This document shows positions 52,528-63,781 of a DNA stretch of 64,000 nucleotides, in pieces; the first letter of the stretch is position 1; each line of letters opens with the position of its first letter. The stretch comes from Blastobasis lacticolella. Its lineage: Eukaryota > Arthropoda > Insecta > Lepidoptera > Blastobasidae. The stretch lies in contig LR990042.1 in NCBI GenBank assembly GCA_905147135.1, positions 15,367,545 through 15,431,544 of the forward strand. The letters are read 5' to 3'. Position numbers and translations under genes: made by a program. The notes below the pieces were generated by a model, which searched no databases, was not told the DNA's origin, and saw nothing but the letters and a program-made list of their open reading frames with translations.

Positions 52528-54385
52528 TTAGAACGACGCGACGACCCTGTCGAGTTCGTCTTCCGTGAAGCAGAGCAGCATGAGGCAGAACACCCGACGT
52601 CGGTCCAGGTGACTCACGTAATTCATGGAACTGTAGTAGTTGTCTTCCTCAGGCGAGTACCGGTCCAGGTCCACAGAACACACCTGTTTGAAACCAGCAC
52701 TGTTGAGAATACGTAGAAATACGTCTCTGACACGACATAGTGTAAGACTGGCTACATGGTAGTATACTCGTATATATACACACCTATGTGGATAGGTACA
52801 CATGGTGTTGTCCATTAATAAAGCGAATGTTTTGATGGAAATATTAATCTACCTAGTTATTATTTGTTTGGTAACCGGTAAAAATTTATAAAACATTACT
52901 GATTAACGCAATATCGCCTATAATGCAACGTTGATAGTCGCGCCACATTGTAATTCCATTTATGGGTGGAATGTGAAATAGCCAAACACTCAATCTGCGT
53001 GTTACAATCTAAGTTAGTCTTAATTTATTGTCTTCTAGGGCCAAAGTTCATTGAGCCGAGTTACGAATTCCAAACTATCGCATAAAGCCATCGTGTTTCT
53101 GTTACCTAATAGAAACCAGTTTTCGAAACATGACGGACCAGTAAAAAGAGGGTCAAGTGCGGTCCAAGCATTTTACAATGTTCCGCAAATATTTTAGAAG
53201 AAAACGACCCATCCCAAGCTGATTAAGTGCCTATTTATTTAAATTATATAATCGTATACGAAGCAACATTTGCATTTTCTTAACATTTGGTAAATTTAGT
53301 CTCATGCAAATAGTTACAATGAGCGTGTGACTGAGACGACCCCAAAATAGTCGGGCAACTTGTAGACAAGTCTAATGTAAATTCCCACCGTAACATAACA
53401 ATTTCGTTGGTTTAATAACCGAGTAATAAGTTCTACATAGCATTCGAGTTCTTGATTTTATCTTAAGTGAAAAATTTGTACTATAATCATCTGGTACTTG
53501 AAGTTAAGTTATGGCATATAGAGCTGCTGATCTCGCAAATATGATAAATAAGTTGGCCTTTTAGTAAATTAATTTACTTCTAGGGTGAAGGAGTCTATCA
53601 AACTTCCTCACTATCTGCATGGTCTACTGGTTGACTGGAAGATAAAGCCTTAATGGCTTTAAGTCTGCCAATTGTGTTGTTGTGCAATAAAGTGCGATTT
53701 ACCCCGTTGTGAGAGTCGGTTCCATACACACCAGATGGGATGCACAAACGGCGCAGATGGGAAATAGTTTCATTGATCATCGTATTCTTAGTCTTTTTGT
53801 TATTTCGTAATATATCCTTTATTTCGTACCGGGTGAATGAAATTCGATCTGTGGCATACGCTACGCCCATAAAGCGTAATATAACATCGGGGTTGATAGG
53901 AGCGAGTTTGAGTAACAATTGTGAAGTTGCAGTGTTGCCAGCCAGGGCAACATGCCCCGGGAATTAAGAAACGCGGCAACGCGGTTCGTAGGCAGCAAGC
54001 ATACACTTTCCATCAGGTAGTCCGCTTGCCTGTTTGTCCATCTAATAACGTAATAAAAGTAACTACGTCGTAGGATATATAGAGTCAGAGTGCTTTATAC
54101 AAATTACACATATAATATTTACCTTTCTCATACCTTGTTCATAGCAGGCCAGTTCTTCGAAATGAGTATTTAGCCTATGCTTCGGGTTTTTGAAATAGCT
54201 CTTTATTTCGCCATAGCGACCTAAATACTGCAAGGATGAAATTAAGGCTTTTATTGGTCTAATAGATTAATATTCGATTAATAAAAATTGTCGTTTATGA
54301 TACCTCAGGGTCTACTGAACCGCTCCTTCTAACTGTGTCCTGTGGGAATTCACTTGGGAATATTCTCCTTAGTTCCACATCTTCG
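52528..54385 (-). CDS. Unrecognised protein, last three exons
   Basis: Three minus-strand exons fit together. The first, 54,385-54,304 (after TTGCAG, ending at GTATCA), encodes EDVELRRIFPSEFPQDTVRR... The second, 54,227-54,123 (after TTGCAG, ending at GTAAAT), encodes YLGRYGEIKSYFKNPKHRLN... The third, 52,683-52,528 (after AAACAG), encodes VCSVDLDRYSPEEDNYYSSM... and the TAA stop. The joins are phase 0 and leave one frame of 113 codons. The first exon needs two bases from an upstream exon. The sequence is hydrophilic and charged with no transmembrane segment, and I do not recognise the family. A possible earlier exon at 55,493-55,376 (MRVLDRSVENTQPITLLLSQ onward, before GTAAGA) ends at phase 1, so it cannot join directly; an exon would be missing. 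The large last intron (1.4 kb) holds repeat tails. Confidence 0.55.
53618..53690 (+). repeat. LINE 3' tail fragment
   Basis: GGTCTACTGGTTGACTGGAA, GCCTTAATGGCTTTAAGTCT and GTGCAATAAAG match 11,905-11,985. It lies in the last intron of the unrecognised gene. Confidence 0.65.
53926..54045 (+). repeat. SINE-like retroposon, 3' fragment
   Basis: GCAGTGTTGCCAGCC-like sequence followed by AACGCGG, TTTCCATCAGGTAGTCCGCT and TGCCTGTTTGTCC is a partial, diverged copy of the 17,760 family. It is intronic. Confidence 0.6.
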
Positions 54386-54601
54386 CTGCAATATTAAGTT
54401 ATTTGAAGGGATGTAAGTGGAAATTACTAGGATAATTTAAAATTACTGTCGATGCACGGCACCACTCACTATGTGTAAATAACAGCAACAGATAGCTCGA
54501 TTAGGGTGAGGACCTATAATCGAAAGGTATCAAATTATACTTAATACAAGTTTCCGCAATTTGTACTGAGAAATGAGACTAATAAACTAGTAACTGAAGC
54601 T

Positions 54602-54823
54602 CCGATTTGGCTGCAGCAAACCAACCAACCGTCAGTTGCATTCTATACTAATCCTTACAATGCACAAAATAAAGTCGCTTTTGGATTCATTCGGATGCGT
54701 AGGCAAGACGACCTTGGTCGGACATCCGACCACGTCCCCAGCACCTAAAATCGACTTAATTTTTTACTGCGTAAGGATTAGTAACAACTGCAACTGACGG
54801 TTGGTCGGCTCCAGCCAAAATGG
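54602..54823. mobile_element. MITE with about 55-60-bp terminal inverted repeats
   Basis: The left end CCGATTTGGCTGCAGC, CCAACCGTCAGTTGCA and ACTAATCCTTAC is repeated inverted at the right end (GTAAGGATTAGT, TGCAACTGACGGTTGG, GCTCCAGCCAAAATGG). It is about 222 bp and non-coding. A diverged copy is at 9,288-9,455. Confidence 0.85.
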
Positions 54824-55647
54824 AACGTCTGTTACTAGTAATAGGCCTTACGACGCAAGCTGCTAGACAGCCAGTAATTTTGCACATCGTGATATTTTTA
54901 CAATGCACTTGTTGGACCTACAACGTCAATACCTTACGAGTTACGAAATTTTTATTGGGCATAAAACAGAAATGGGTATCGGATATTTTACGAGGTAACG
55001 CATAAAAGTTAAATGCAAAATATTATCTTTATGCGTTTGTATAGCTTTATACGTACATAGAACACGATTTCACTTTAACACAAAATAGTTATAATTTAAC
55101 TCAAAATAAACACTTGAAAAATGATCAATGGAAGCTTGATGATACATCTACAGAGGAGTCTAGTGACATCAACATTAAGATTATAAAGGGGCACATTAGA
55201 CATTAAGCGCTATGGTCTGAATGGTCTAGAAGCCTAGTGCCGCCGCCTGATAAAAAAGACCATCTATTGAAGTGCCAGTAAAGGCAAGTCAAAGTAAGAT
55301 TAGCGTCTAGAAGATTAATTCGGCAAGTGGTGGTAGCAACAACATGGACTGATATCGTAAATGGTGACAATGTCGTAGAGGCATATATCTTACCTTCGTA
55401 ATCCAAAAAATGGGCAGCATATTTTTTACCCGACTGCGACAGAAGTAGGGTTATCGGTTGAGTATTTTCTACACTACGATCTAAAACCCGCATAAAAGCA
55501 TGTAAATTGTGTCAATGCCTTTATTGAATGAGGCTGAAGTCGGCTGCTGATGACAAGGTAAGAACGGAACTTTGCTAGCGAGACATAACTTTATTGTTAC
55601 AACTGTTACAAGATAAATACGTAAATTTTCTGGCCAAACATTAATAA

Positions 55648-58600
55648 TCAAATAATTCTTCTGTCATTGAACCTGGTATCCTCCGTACCGCTTGTGAGGG
55701 GTTGAAATCCATTTTCGTCAGCTATATACTTCACCACGTGGAGTTTGCCTGTGGGGTCTATGTAACCATATTCGCCTCGGACGATCAGGATTCCGGGCCA
55801 TGAGACGCCTCCGTCTTCATGTCTATAGCTGCCATCAGACGTTTCGTACCTGGCGATGGCGTAAGGCAACAATTTAGAAGTGTCCGCAATGGAGTGGAAC
55901 GAATCTGCAATTATGGAGAAAATGTAAACGTAAACGAATAAACTGAATGTCGTATATAGTGTGGTCGTTGTTAATAGCGGAGACTGAATATATACTATGT
56001 CGATGCAGGGCCTCGGGAACCCGATCTATGTACAGGAAACGTTGACGTTACCTTGGGACGTAAACGTAATAGCCTTAACCCTTTAACCGCCACGCTTAGA
56101 ATCAGTTGGCGTGCCCTCAGCGCCACGCACAGTAAAACGAAAAATAAATACCTACAACAAATAGTGATGTTCAATAGTATATCGATATGGGTAATTCCCC
56201 TTCAAACGCTTACAATTTCATCTAAATATCGTAACAGACAGTAGATAGAAAACGTTAATTTTATAATTTTAATTCTAATATTAGCAGGTATTTTGGTAAC
56301 ACAATGAAACTAACGTTTACAGATATTGAAAGATTTATTGATTTCCGCACAATAAAATTGGTCATGAAAAGAATTTTGTTATTCTTATTTTTCAATGCAG
56401 TCCTATAGAGTATTCTTTATCTAAATGCAATAGTTAACAAACAACATTGGTCAGTTTTTTAACAAACATGATTATACTTATTTCAACAATATTAATATCA
56501 GTTTACCGAATCGAACCTTGACAGATTCTAATGATATTTAACTACAGATCACCTTCCAGAATACGTATTAATTCTTCAGCTGTAATCATGTTTAATCACA
56601 TTAATCGATAACACGAACATAATAATAACACGCATAAGCACAACACCAATGGAAAAATCCAGAAGGCGGCACTCGTTTATGACGTCAGAAGCGGTCGTCT
56701 TTTTCCGTCCGTGGCGCTGGGTGTACTAGCAACATTAGTTTCTAAACATGCAGACTAGGGATGGGAATTGTCGATTCAGTCACTGACATTTTTAAGCTTT
56801 ATTTATTATAAATAAAACAAAATAAACACATTTATTTATAGAAATAAATGTGTTTACTATAGAGTAACATTTGCTTTATTTGTTTTATAATAAATTAGTA
56901 AGTATAAACAGAAATAATTTAATTTATGTGGATTTTTCTACCAGTAAATCATTGCTTATGTCCCATCCTTATTGTCGGATTTTTCCGTCACTGGCGCTGG
57001 ACACCAATACACTTTTCGAATAATACTATCAGTAATTTATTCAACTTTAGACATTATTTTTAAGTCTTCTAATTAAGAAACTAAAGTGTAAGCAATTGTA
57101 TATGATTACTTCATCAACTATTTACTAAATTATGAACATAATTTTAATATAATACAGTGCTATCAAACAAAAAGGCAGATTAACCGAGTAGTGGTATTTG
57201 GTCGTAAATATCCGTCCTTGGCGAAATGAGCACGAAAATTTTTGTCGGATATATCCGACCTTGGCGGTTAAAGGGTTAATGAACTTCTTACATCTTTTGT
57301 TGTTGGAGGCACGTATTATTATTTATTTGGTAACTCATAACGTTTCCTGCCCTCAACCCAACCCATGATTGATATCGAGCCAGCGCATTTATAAAATTTG
57401 TTATTAATGAAAACTACAGCGAGCAGTGCTGTGTTTTTTATTTATTTATTTGCCTTCGACTTTCTCAAAAAGAGGGATGTTAAATGTTTGATAAGTTGAT
57501 CTGTGTCCCGCTATGGCATCATAACTCTCGAACGGATGGATCGATTTCGATGCGGTGTTCATTATATGAAATATAATACTTACTCAAAACTGTATGCTCC
57601 GTGACCATTGTTGTTGTACGTGTAGTGTTTGATTTTGGTAAGTTCCAAAGCATCCACGGCACACGCAGCCAGTAGCGCCAAAACCGCCAACGGCAAACTT
57701 ATCTGCGGTACGCATGTCACGTGTCAAGGCTATGCGTTCTCGCGCCGAATAGGTCAGGTTGAGATATAGGTTGTTTCTTTCGGAAGTAGTGAGAAGGTAC
57801 GGAATGGGACAAAAGGATAGGGAAACAAGTGCAAAAGTTTAGTTTAATTTAAGTAATTATTACACTCCTTAAAAATTAATCAAAATTTGTGTCCACGCCA
57901 TGCTCTTATGATGGAATATTAAATATGTGGTGGTGTTTGATCCGTTAGTTCCAATACAGGGACCACGGCAAACGCAGCCAGTAGCGCTCAAACCGCCAAC
58001 GGCAGACCACTTATCTGCGTGCACGCATGTCACGAGTCAAGGCTATGCGTTCTCGTATAAAATATTAACGCCGAATAGGTCAGGTTGAGATATAGGTTGT
58101 TTCTTTCGGAAGTAGTGAAAAGGTACGGAAAGGGACAAAAGGATAGGGCGACAAGTGTGAAAGTTTAGTTTAATTAAAGTAATGCCGGCCACATGCCGTT
58201 TAAAAAATAAATCTGCTGCGAGTAAGTTACAATTTATGGTCCATACCTTGCTCTTGTTGTGGAATATTAATATGTAAGTAAGTAGTACATGTTATTAGAA
58301 AGTCAAAACTGTTGAGAAATTAAAAACAGTTGCATAGGGCTTAGCCCTACGTCTGAGGAGGGTTATTGCCAAAACCACCCATAATAAAAAAGAAAGGAAG
58401 ATACATTAGTATACTCTCCACAAAACTACTTCTATAAAAACATCACGTCAATCCATTATTCTACTAAAGCAACAAACGTTATTTCGCATTCATAATATTA
58501 TATGCAAGAAATAATGACATTTTCATATTGACAAATATGAGCACTTGACATTTACATTACTTATTTATAAACACAATTAAGTATAAAGTTCATGACCACA

Positions 58601-59374
58601 ATTTGGCTTTAGAAACTGAATACCCATGTTATCGTCACATTTTTCACAATTATAATGCATAAGCAGGTAAGTATATCCACAAATTATATTCGTTGTAGGC
58701 ATTCTTTATATGACTCTTTCATTGAGATACCAGTAGCAATGCCCGATTTATATGTACCAGCGGTGCTTTTATTTATTTCGGTATTACACTGACCAAACTT
58801 GTTTTTATTTGTTTTAAATGATGAACCAAACCATACTTATTATAACAACTATTCGGCTAAACTGAGTTAAAGCTGAAAAAGTATAAGTAACGATAGAAAC
58901 AGTTCATAAGTTTTACTGGCGTTAGAAGTTTAAAACTTATGAACTGTTTCTATTGTTGCTTTGACTGTTTTAGTTTTAACACAGTTCAGACTGAGTTTAG
59001 AGGTATTTATGTGATAATAGGTATTGTTTTGTAAATTATTTTGAACTTAAAAGACATTCAGTCAATGTAACAGCGCAATAAAAAAATGCGCCAACTACAG
59101 GCATGGACATTTATTATTATATGATCGTGTTTGTAGAATCTGACCACGCAATCACAATGTGATTTCATATTTGGGTAGAAAACAATGAAATAATAGTTTA
59201 GAAATAGTTGCTGATTTGTCTTGGTGTCCAATATCAATTCAGAAGAGATAGTACGGTTCGAAATACCAGAAATAAAGCTGTAAAGCAATCGTAATAAAAT
59301 TAATTGCACAGTCTCATTAAAATATTAAGTTTGCCGTAAAAAAGCTGGTCTAAACCTGTTTGTCGACTCACCAT
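55648..59374 (-). CDS. Cuticular protein, RR-1 type (CPR gene 3), three exons, 3-nt first coding exon
   Basis: Proposed exons are 59,374-59,372 (ATG only, then GTGAGT), 57,702-57,584 (after CCGCAG, ending at GTAAGT) and 55,849-55,648 (after GCCAG); the product is 107 residues. The N-terminus M+ISLPLAVLALLAACAVDA is a signal peptide. A short linker ELTKIKHYTYNNNGHG precedes the RR-1 domain: AYSFEYETSDGSYRHEDGGV, VRGEYGYIDPTGKLHVVKYI, ADENGFQP. Phases 0 and 2 match the other genes. Intron 1 carries a dead tandem duplicate of exon 2; intron 2 carries a piggyBac-like MITE. The exon 1 call rests on phase, signal-peptide sense, donor and a strong promoter just upstream. Confidence 0.85.
56079..57275. 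mobile_element. piggyBac-like non-autonomous element (1,197 bp) flanked by TTAA
   Basis: The ends CCCTTTAACCGCCA and TGGCGGTTAAAGGG are perfect inverted repeats, and TTAA lies immediately outside both (56,075-56,078 and 57,276-57,279), the hallmark of piggyBac insertion. Subterminal and internal motifs CCGTCNNTGGCG and GTCGGATATATCCGAC recur. A long A/T palindrome sits at 56,800-56,893. There is no transposase. It lies in intron 2 of CPR gene 3. Confidence 0.88.
57620..58175. repeat. Tandem duplication (about 235 bp) covering CPR exon 2
   Basis: 57,625-57,860 and 57,935-58,175 are direct copies: both contain GCAGCCAGTAGCGC, CGCCAACGGCA, GTCAAGGCTATGCGTTCTCG, AATAGGTCAGGTTGAGATAT and TTTCTTTCGGAAGTAGTGA. 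The left copy holds the used exon 2 of CPR gene 3. The right copy's exon (minus strand ISGLPLAV then TGA) has a stop and altered splice context, so it is a dead exon. Confidence 0.88.
58857..59001. mobile_element. 145-bp hairpin MITE
   Basis: The outer ends CTAAACTGAG and CTGAGTTTAG are inverted. The core arms (about 58,886-58,917 and 58,934-58,964: GATAGAAACAGTTCATAAGT and ACTTATGAACTGTTTCTATT) pair over about 30 bp with few mismatches. It lies in intron 1 of CPR gene 3. Confidence 0.82.
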
Positions 59375-59420
59375 TCTTTTATACTTTGGTGTTTTTCTTC
59401 AGATGTGTTGCAAAATACAC

Positions 59421-59451
59421 TGCGGCGGGAGACGACTGCCCACACTTTATA
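59421..59451 (-). promoter_or_regulatory. Core promoter of CPR gene 3
   Basis: On the minus strand TATAAAG (59,451-59,445) is 30 bp before an initiator GCAGTG (start A at 59,421); the leader to the ATG is 47 bp. A canonical TATA-Inr pair, which supports the very short first coding exon. Confidence 0.7.
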
Positions 59452-60514
59452 TCCAGTTCCTCAAGAACGCCATGTCTGGACCTCATTCCATAGAAAATAA
59501 TGCGACTCGAGGATCACTCAGTCGTTGACCCTATTCTGTTTCGCTAACTTTGGTTCCATTGCAACTTTGTGGGTGGAGTTTTTATGTGTAACCATTATCA
59601 TATATTTTTAAAGGGAAATGATTAAGCTCACCTAAAATACTAGTTTATACACGAAATGTAGATTAGGTTATGGCAGGTTGTTTACCCTTTTTTCGGTAAA
59701 CGGTTACTTAACAACCTTTTTAAATTTTATTGCTGATGTTTTTAATGTTTCTACTATTCGCGAAACTGAATATATTCCTAGGTACGTGTATCTAACTACT
59801 TATCTACTGTAACCTTATTCTGATAAAACGTATTACTGTAGGTATTTCAAGGCCTTGTTTTAGCAAATTTAACCATAGAAATAGAGATGACACTAAAAAT
59901 AAACATACAAAAGTATACAAAAAGAGGCTAGCCATTAATTGCAAGCATCATTATTTAATGGATTCATAGTCTCTACCTGCCCCTGTGGGATGTGGGTGTG
60001 TATTAAGGTTTATTGGTATTTTTATTAGGAATGCAATTACGATAAGCGTTTATAAACTAACAGGACTTTTGAAATACAACCCATTTTTTAAACTAATTTC
60101 ATTATTTTAATCTATATAAACATAATACATTGTATATTCACCTACTTGGGCTCAATTAGGGTACATCGAAAAACATCCAAATTAGAAAATGAATCTCTAA
60201 TGGAAATTCAATGTGCTTTCTATCCATCATGATGAAAGCGTGAAACTTCGAAACGACTTCCTTTGTAAATTAAAAACGATTAAGTTGTATCTATCTTCAG
60301 TAAAATTTTATAACATCGTTTTAATTATTACACCTATACCAAATGTATTTATTAAATTTATTTTTAAATATATATTTTGTTGTTGTTAGAGGCAGTTTAA
60401 TAATTTTAAGAGAGTTGAAACTAGGAAAGTTGAATCAATAAAAAAGTATTCCAAAGTAAGCGAAACAGGGCTACATAAATTTAATTATCGGTCTATAGAT
60501 ATTTAGATAAGTAG
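59452..60514. other. Gene-free spacer upstream of CPR gene 3
   Basis: AT-rich sequence; I see no gene or clear repeat. Confidence 0.5.
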
Positions 60515-60826
60515 AGAATAGCGGGGTATCCCTTTCGAATTTAAGCCGACTAGGGAAGTACCTCTACCTTACGGAATACCGCAACCAAACAATATTATTG
60601 TGCTCTTGTCAGTGAGCAAGGTCTCCAGTTTCAGTAGGGATTTGGGGAATTGCGGCATTGTCAGGGAGGGACATTTGCGCTTTTGCTGTCAGAGCAACGT
60701 GTACCGGGATCTTAGACATGGGTAACGCATTGACGATAGCCGTGGTGTTTTACTGTCTATACGCCGCGGTTACCACTTTCCATCAGGTGGCCCGCTTGCC
60801 TATTTGCCGACGGTATGACATAAAAA
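60515..60826 (+). mobile_element. 350-bp SINE-like retroposon, copy 3 (inverted relative to copies 1 and 2)
   Basis: GCGGGGTATCCCTTTCGAAT, GACTAGGGAAGTACCTCTAC, ACTTTCCATCAGGTGGCCCG and GCTTGCCTATTTGCC are followed by GACATAAAAAAACA. It is the plus-sense copy of the family and ends in an A-tail. Its last ~100 bp aligns with the 3' end of LINE A at 905-1,025. Confidence 0.8.
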
Positions 60827-61225
60827 AACATATAGTCGCCGTGTACGAGTATGAGAGCTAGCTGTGGACATCATGCAGCCTATTACACTATTAGCGTATG
60901 AATCACAATAGTGCAACACGGGGACGATATTAATGCACATCAAATAACTAAGTCAACCACTAACCTGCGGCAATATTTATTCTACAATTTCTTTAATAAA
61001 TAACAGAAAATAACTTTATTATTTTGTGTGTATTTTTATTTTGATCCCATTTAGGAGCTTCATATTAAAACCACGTACAACCAAATTTATACACGTAAGT
61101 ACACTTCTAGGCAAGCCCACAATTTTAAACATGAATAAAGCTCACGCCTGTGTCCTACAGGTGGGGAAGGCAGAGACTATATATATTAGCGCGTCAATTA
61201 TATACAAGACTTATATACAAGAGCA

Positions 61226-61562
61226 TAATAGGTCTGTGATGCTTTATGACTGCGAGACTTGGCCGGCGCTGACTGAGCACGTCCGCGAACTCCACGCCAA
61301 CGAAATGTAAATGCTGCAGTAGATGTGCGGAGTTAACGGGACTTGACTGATAACGTAACGATTACATCATCGGCAGCCTTGGCGCGAAGGATTTCGCGGA
61401 TAAGATTGAAGAGGTTCGTCTTCGCTGGTTTGGTCACATGTTGCGTAAGTCCAAGGGAAATAGGTACCTATACCTGCCGGTAACAGTAAAGAGGTCCCGT
61501 GGAAGGCCCAGGAAACGATGGATTGACATCGTAGAGTCGGATGCGAGAGCCAATGGCTTATG
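61226..61562 (+). pseudogene. LINE RT C-terminal fragment
   Basis: SVMLYDCETWPALTEHVREL, HANEM-stop-MLQ-stop-MCGVNGT, then IIGSLGAKDFADKIEEVRLR, WFGHMLRKSKG and KRSRGRPRKRWIDIVESDAR. The RLRWFGH and GRPRKRW motifs are typical of the RT C-terminus of several insect LINEs. It has several stops and a frameshift. Confidence 0.82.
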
Positions 61563-62337
61563 ACCCAAGAATTATTATGATCGGATATTTAAAGGCATTG
61601 TTAATTTACGCACTGTATCCATTCTAAATCCCAGAAAATGTGGTCTGATGTAGCCACAACCGACACTATTTCGTATTTTAATGACAGTTTCGCGAGTGCG
61701 TTACCCTTGTGTATGGAATACATGTTGAGTTTACTATATATAATCCATAGGGTTTATATGAATGTGGCGTGTTCAAAAAACGAACTGATAGTATTGCATT
61801 ATAATATTCAGATGAATTGTTTCGTAAGTAGAAGACGCTTGCCGCTATTACATCACCAACTAAAACTTAATTTTTCGTATTTATATCGGATGCAGCATGA
61901 AAAGCTCTCTAAAAAAGCACCGACGATACCTTTCTATCGGGATTCATCCTAATAGTGAAGCGACAACGCCTGCTTGTATATTTCTATGGGTCTGAAACAA
62001 GAAAACATATTTAACATTAACAACGGAATGCTATAAAAGTGACGGAAGCATTATAATAGCATATAATTAATAAACAGTTGCAGATATAGAACAGCAAGTA
62101 AATATAGGTTGGCTTCCTAAAAGCAACCCAAACGATTTTAAAATTGTGTTTTTTCATTGTTTTTTCATAACATTGATCACTGGCAGGACAACATCGTCAA
62201 GATAACCGAAAAATCATGGATAGCGAAGGGGCTAATGTCCAATTTTGGGAAGCAAACTACCCTACTCACGCTGCGTGTTCTGGTACGTGGTTACCACTTG
62301 AGAACTTAATTGCCCCATCGGTCATGTGTTCTTCAAG

Positions 62338-62490
62338 CTATGTGCCCTGCCCACTGCCACTTTAGCCTGGAAATCTTTAGATCTATGTCAGTGACCATGG
62401 TTCGCTTACGGATCTCCTCATTTCTGATTCTATCGCGCAACGAGACTCGGAGAATAGCTATTTCCATTGCCCTTTGGGTGACAGTGAGCT
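62338..62490 (-). pseudogene. RTE-like LINE RT C-terminal fragment
   Basis: The minus strand reads VTQRAMEIAILRVSLRDRIR, NEEIRKRTMVTDID and RLKWQWAGHI without a stop. It belongs to the same family as 12,019-12,200 and begins only about 10 bp beyond the stop codon of CPR gene 4, so it may form part of that gene's 3' UTR. Confidence 0.82.
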
Positions 62491-62499
62491 ATCATACCA

Positions 62500-63638
62500 T
62501 CAGTAATATTTGGTAAATCTAAAAAGTCTTACGTCCGGCTTCATAGGTCGTTTAATCACTCTATATCCTTTATCATCTGCTTCGTAATACACGGCGCGTT
62601 GAGTACCCGTGGGATCCTTGTACGTATAGTAGCCCCTCACGAATATGTACTGGTCCGCTTGACCGCTGCGCATTACTGTGCCAATTTCCTCTCGCTTTGT
62701 CCCATCCGATATGACAAACCTGAAAAATAAGGTAGTTTTATTAAGTTTTTTTTATACATAGAACACCAGTTCTTAGGTACTTGATCGAGAAGTGTGGAAG
62801 TATCGGAGGGAGACCTTTGCTCAGCAGTAAGAGGATTCAGGCTTAATGTAAATAAATAAATATACATAGAACAATAATACGTTTCCGCCTTCAAATTCGA
62901 TAATACATTATTTATTTTATCAGGCTCAACACTCTCTTAACTACTTATTTCATGACATTAATCATACTGAAGGTCTTAAGACTAAACTCTGTTACCATAT
63001 TTGATTACTGGCCTTTATTCACAACCACGTCCACGTAAAATTCGGTTTATCCCATATACTCGCGGAACTACCTAACTCAAATGTTAAATCAGAATACCTA
63101 CAACACTTGCTGCGCCGATACGCTCCAATGGGAAGATTTGTCACCTGCTGGACTGCTGGATATAATTAGCTATGTGTAGACCATGAATGTGAGTTTATAA
63201 GATCAGTTATCTTAGTTTTGAATCGCTCGCCTCGATTCAAACGATTAATTATTTTGATTTTCAACATGAATAATACGATCTTTTCATGCATAATGCTGAT
63301 TTTTTCTATTTTTGAACCGTACTCTTTCGGTGTTGCCATTGTGATTTAAAAAAAATTGAATTTTTCATTCTGAAAGTCAACATTGAAAACCGTTCGAATC
63401 AAGGCGAGCGATTCATAAATAGAGCCCTTGTTTACTTGTAATGAACAACTTTTTAAATTACTACTTATTGCTTTTAGCCCATTTGAGAAACTAAGACTCT
63501 TTAAAGGTCACCCATTACCTACCTAAATTTGTAGTTTCCTGTGCCATCGTTCCTGTTTTCGTGGATGAGCGTATCGGGCGCAGGCACGGTGCAAGCCAAC
63601 ACCGCACAGACCAGAAGGCATAAAACCCAGAAATACAT
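62500..63638 (-). CDS. Cuticular protein, RR-1 type, divergent (CPR gene 4)
   Basis: Two exons are visible: 63,638-63,523 and 62,719-62,500, with 111 residues from ATG 63,638. The first begins right after TTTTTTAG, so an additional short 5' exon beyond the window or unseen is possible, as in the other three genes; otherwise translation starts at this ATG. MYFWVLCLLVCAVLACTVPA is a signal peptide. The intron (GTAGGT ... TTTCAG) is phase 2, placed in NYKFR-FVISDGTKREEIG, then YIFVRGYYTYKDPTGTQRAV and YYEADDKGYRVIK. The usual G-(F/Y)-Q-P ending is replaced by GYRVIK and a basic tail ending FTKYY. No clear TATA was found. Confidence 0.82.
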
Positions 63639-63757
63639 CTAAAAAATACAGTGCAAGGCAGTAAAAATAATGCACATCGTCTTCGAATTAACTCTGTGTA
63701 GTAGTAGATAGAAGGCCGGTAGTATACGAATGCTACACGAAAGTAAAATACGAAAAC

Positions 63758-63781
63758 TACGGTATACTAAAGTATACCGTA
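63758..63781. repeat. 24-bp near-perfect palindrome upstream of CPR gene 4
   Basis: TACGGTATACT and AGTATACCGTA are exact inverted 11-mers separated by AA. It sits about 120 bp upstream of the first visible exon; a binding site is possible but unproven. Confidence 0.55.

Noticed and set aside
53598..53918. 106-codon minus-strand ORF
   Set aside because: Its last third runs antisense through a LINE 3' tail that recurs at 11,900; no known domain.
54820..55005. 61-codon plus-strand ORF
   Set aside because: It starts inside a MITE terminal repeat and has no recognised motif.
55376..55493. First exon of the unrecognised gene
   Set aside because: The peptide MRVLDRSVENTQPITLLLSQ and the GTAAGA donor look real, but the exon ends at phase 1 and the next identified exon needs phase 2. 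Not annotated without the missing exon.
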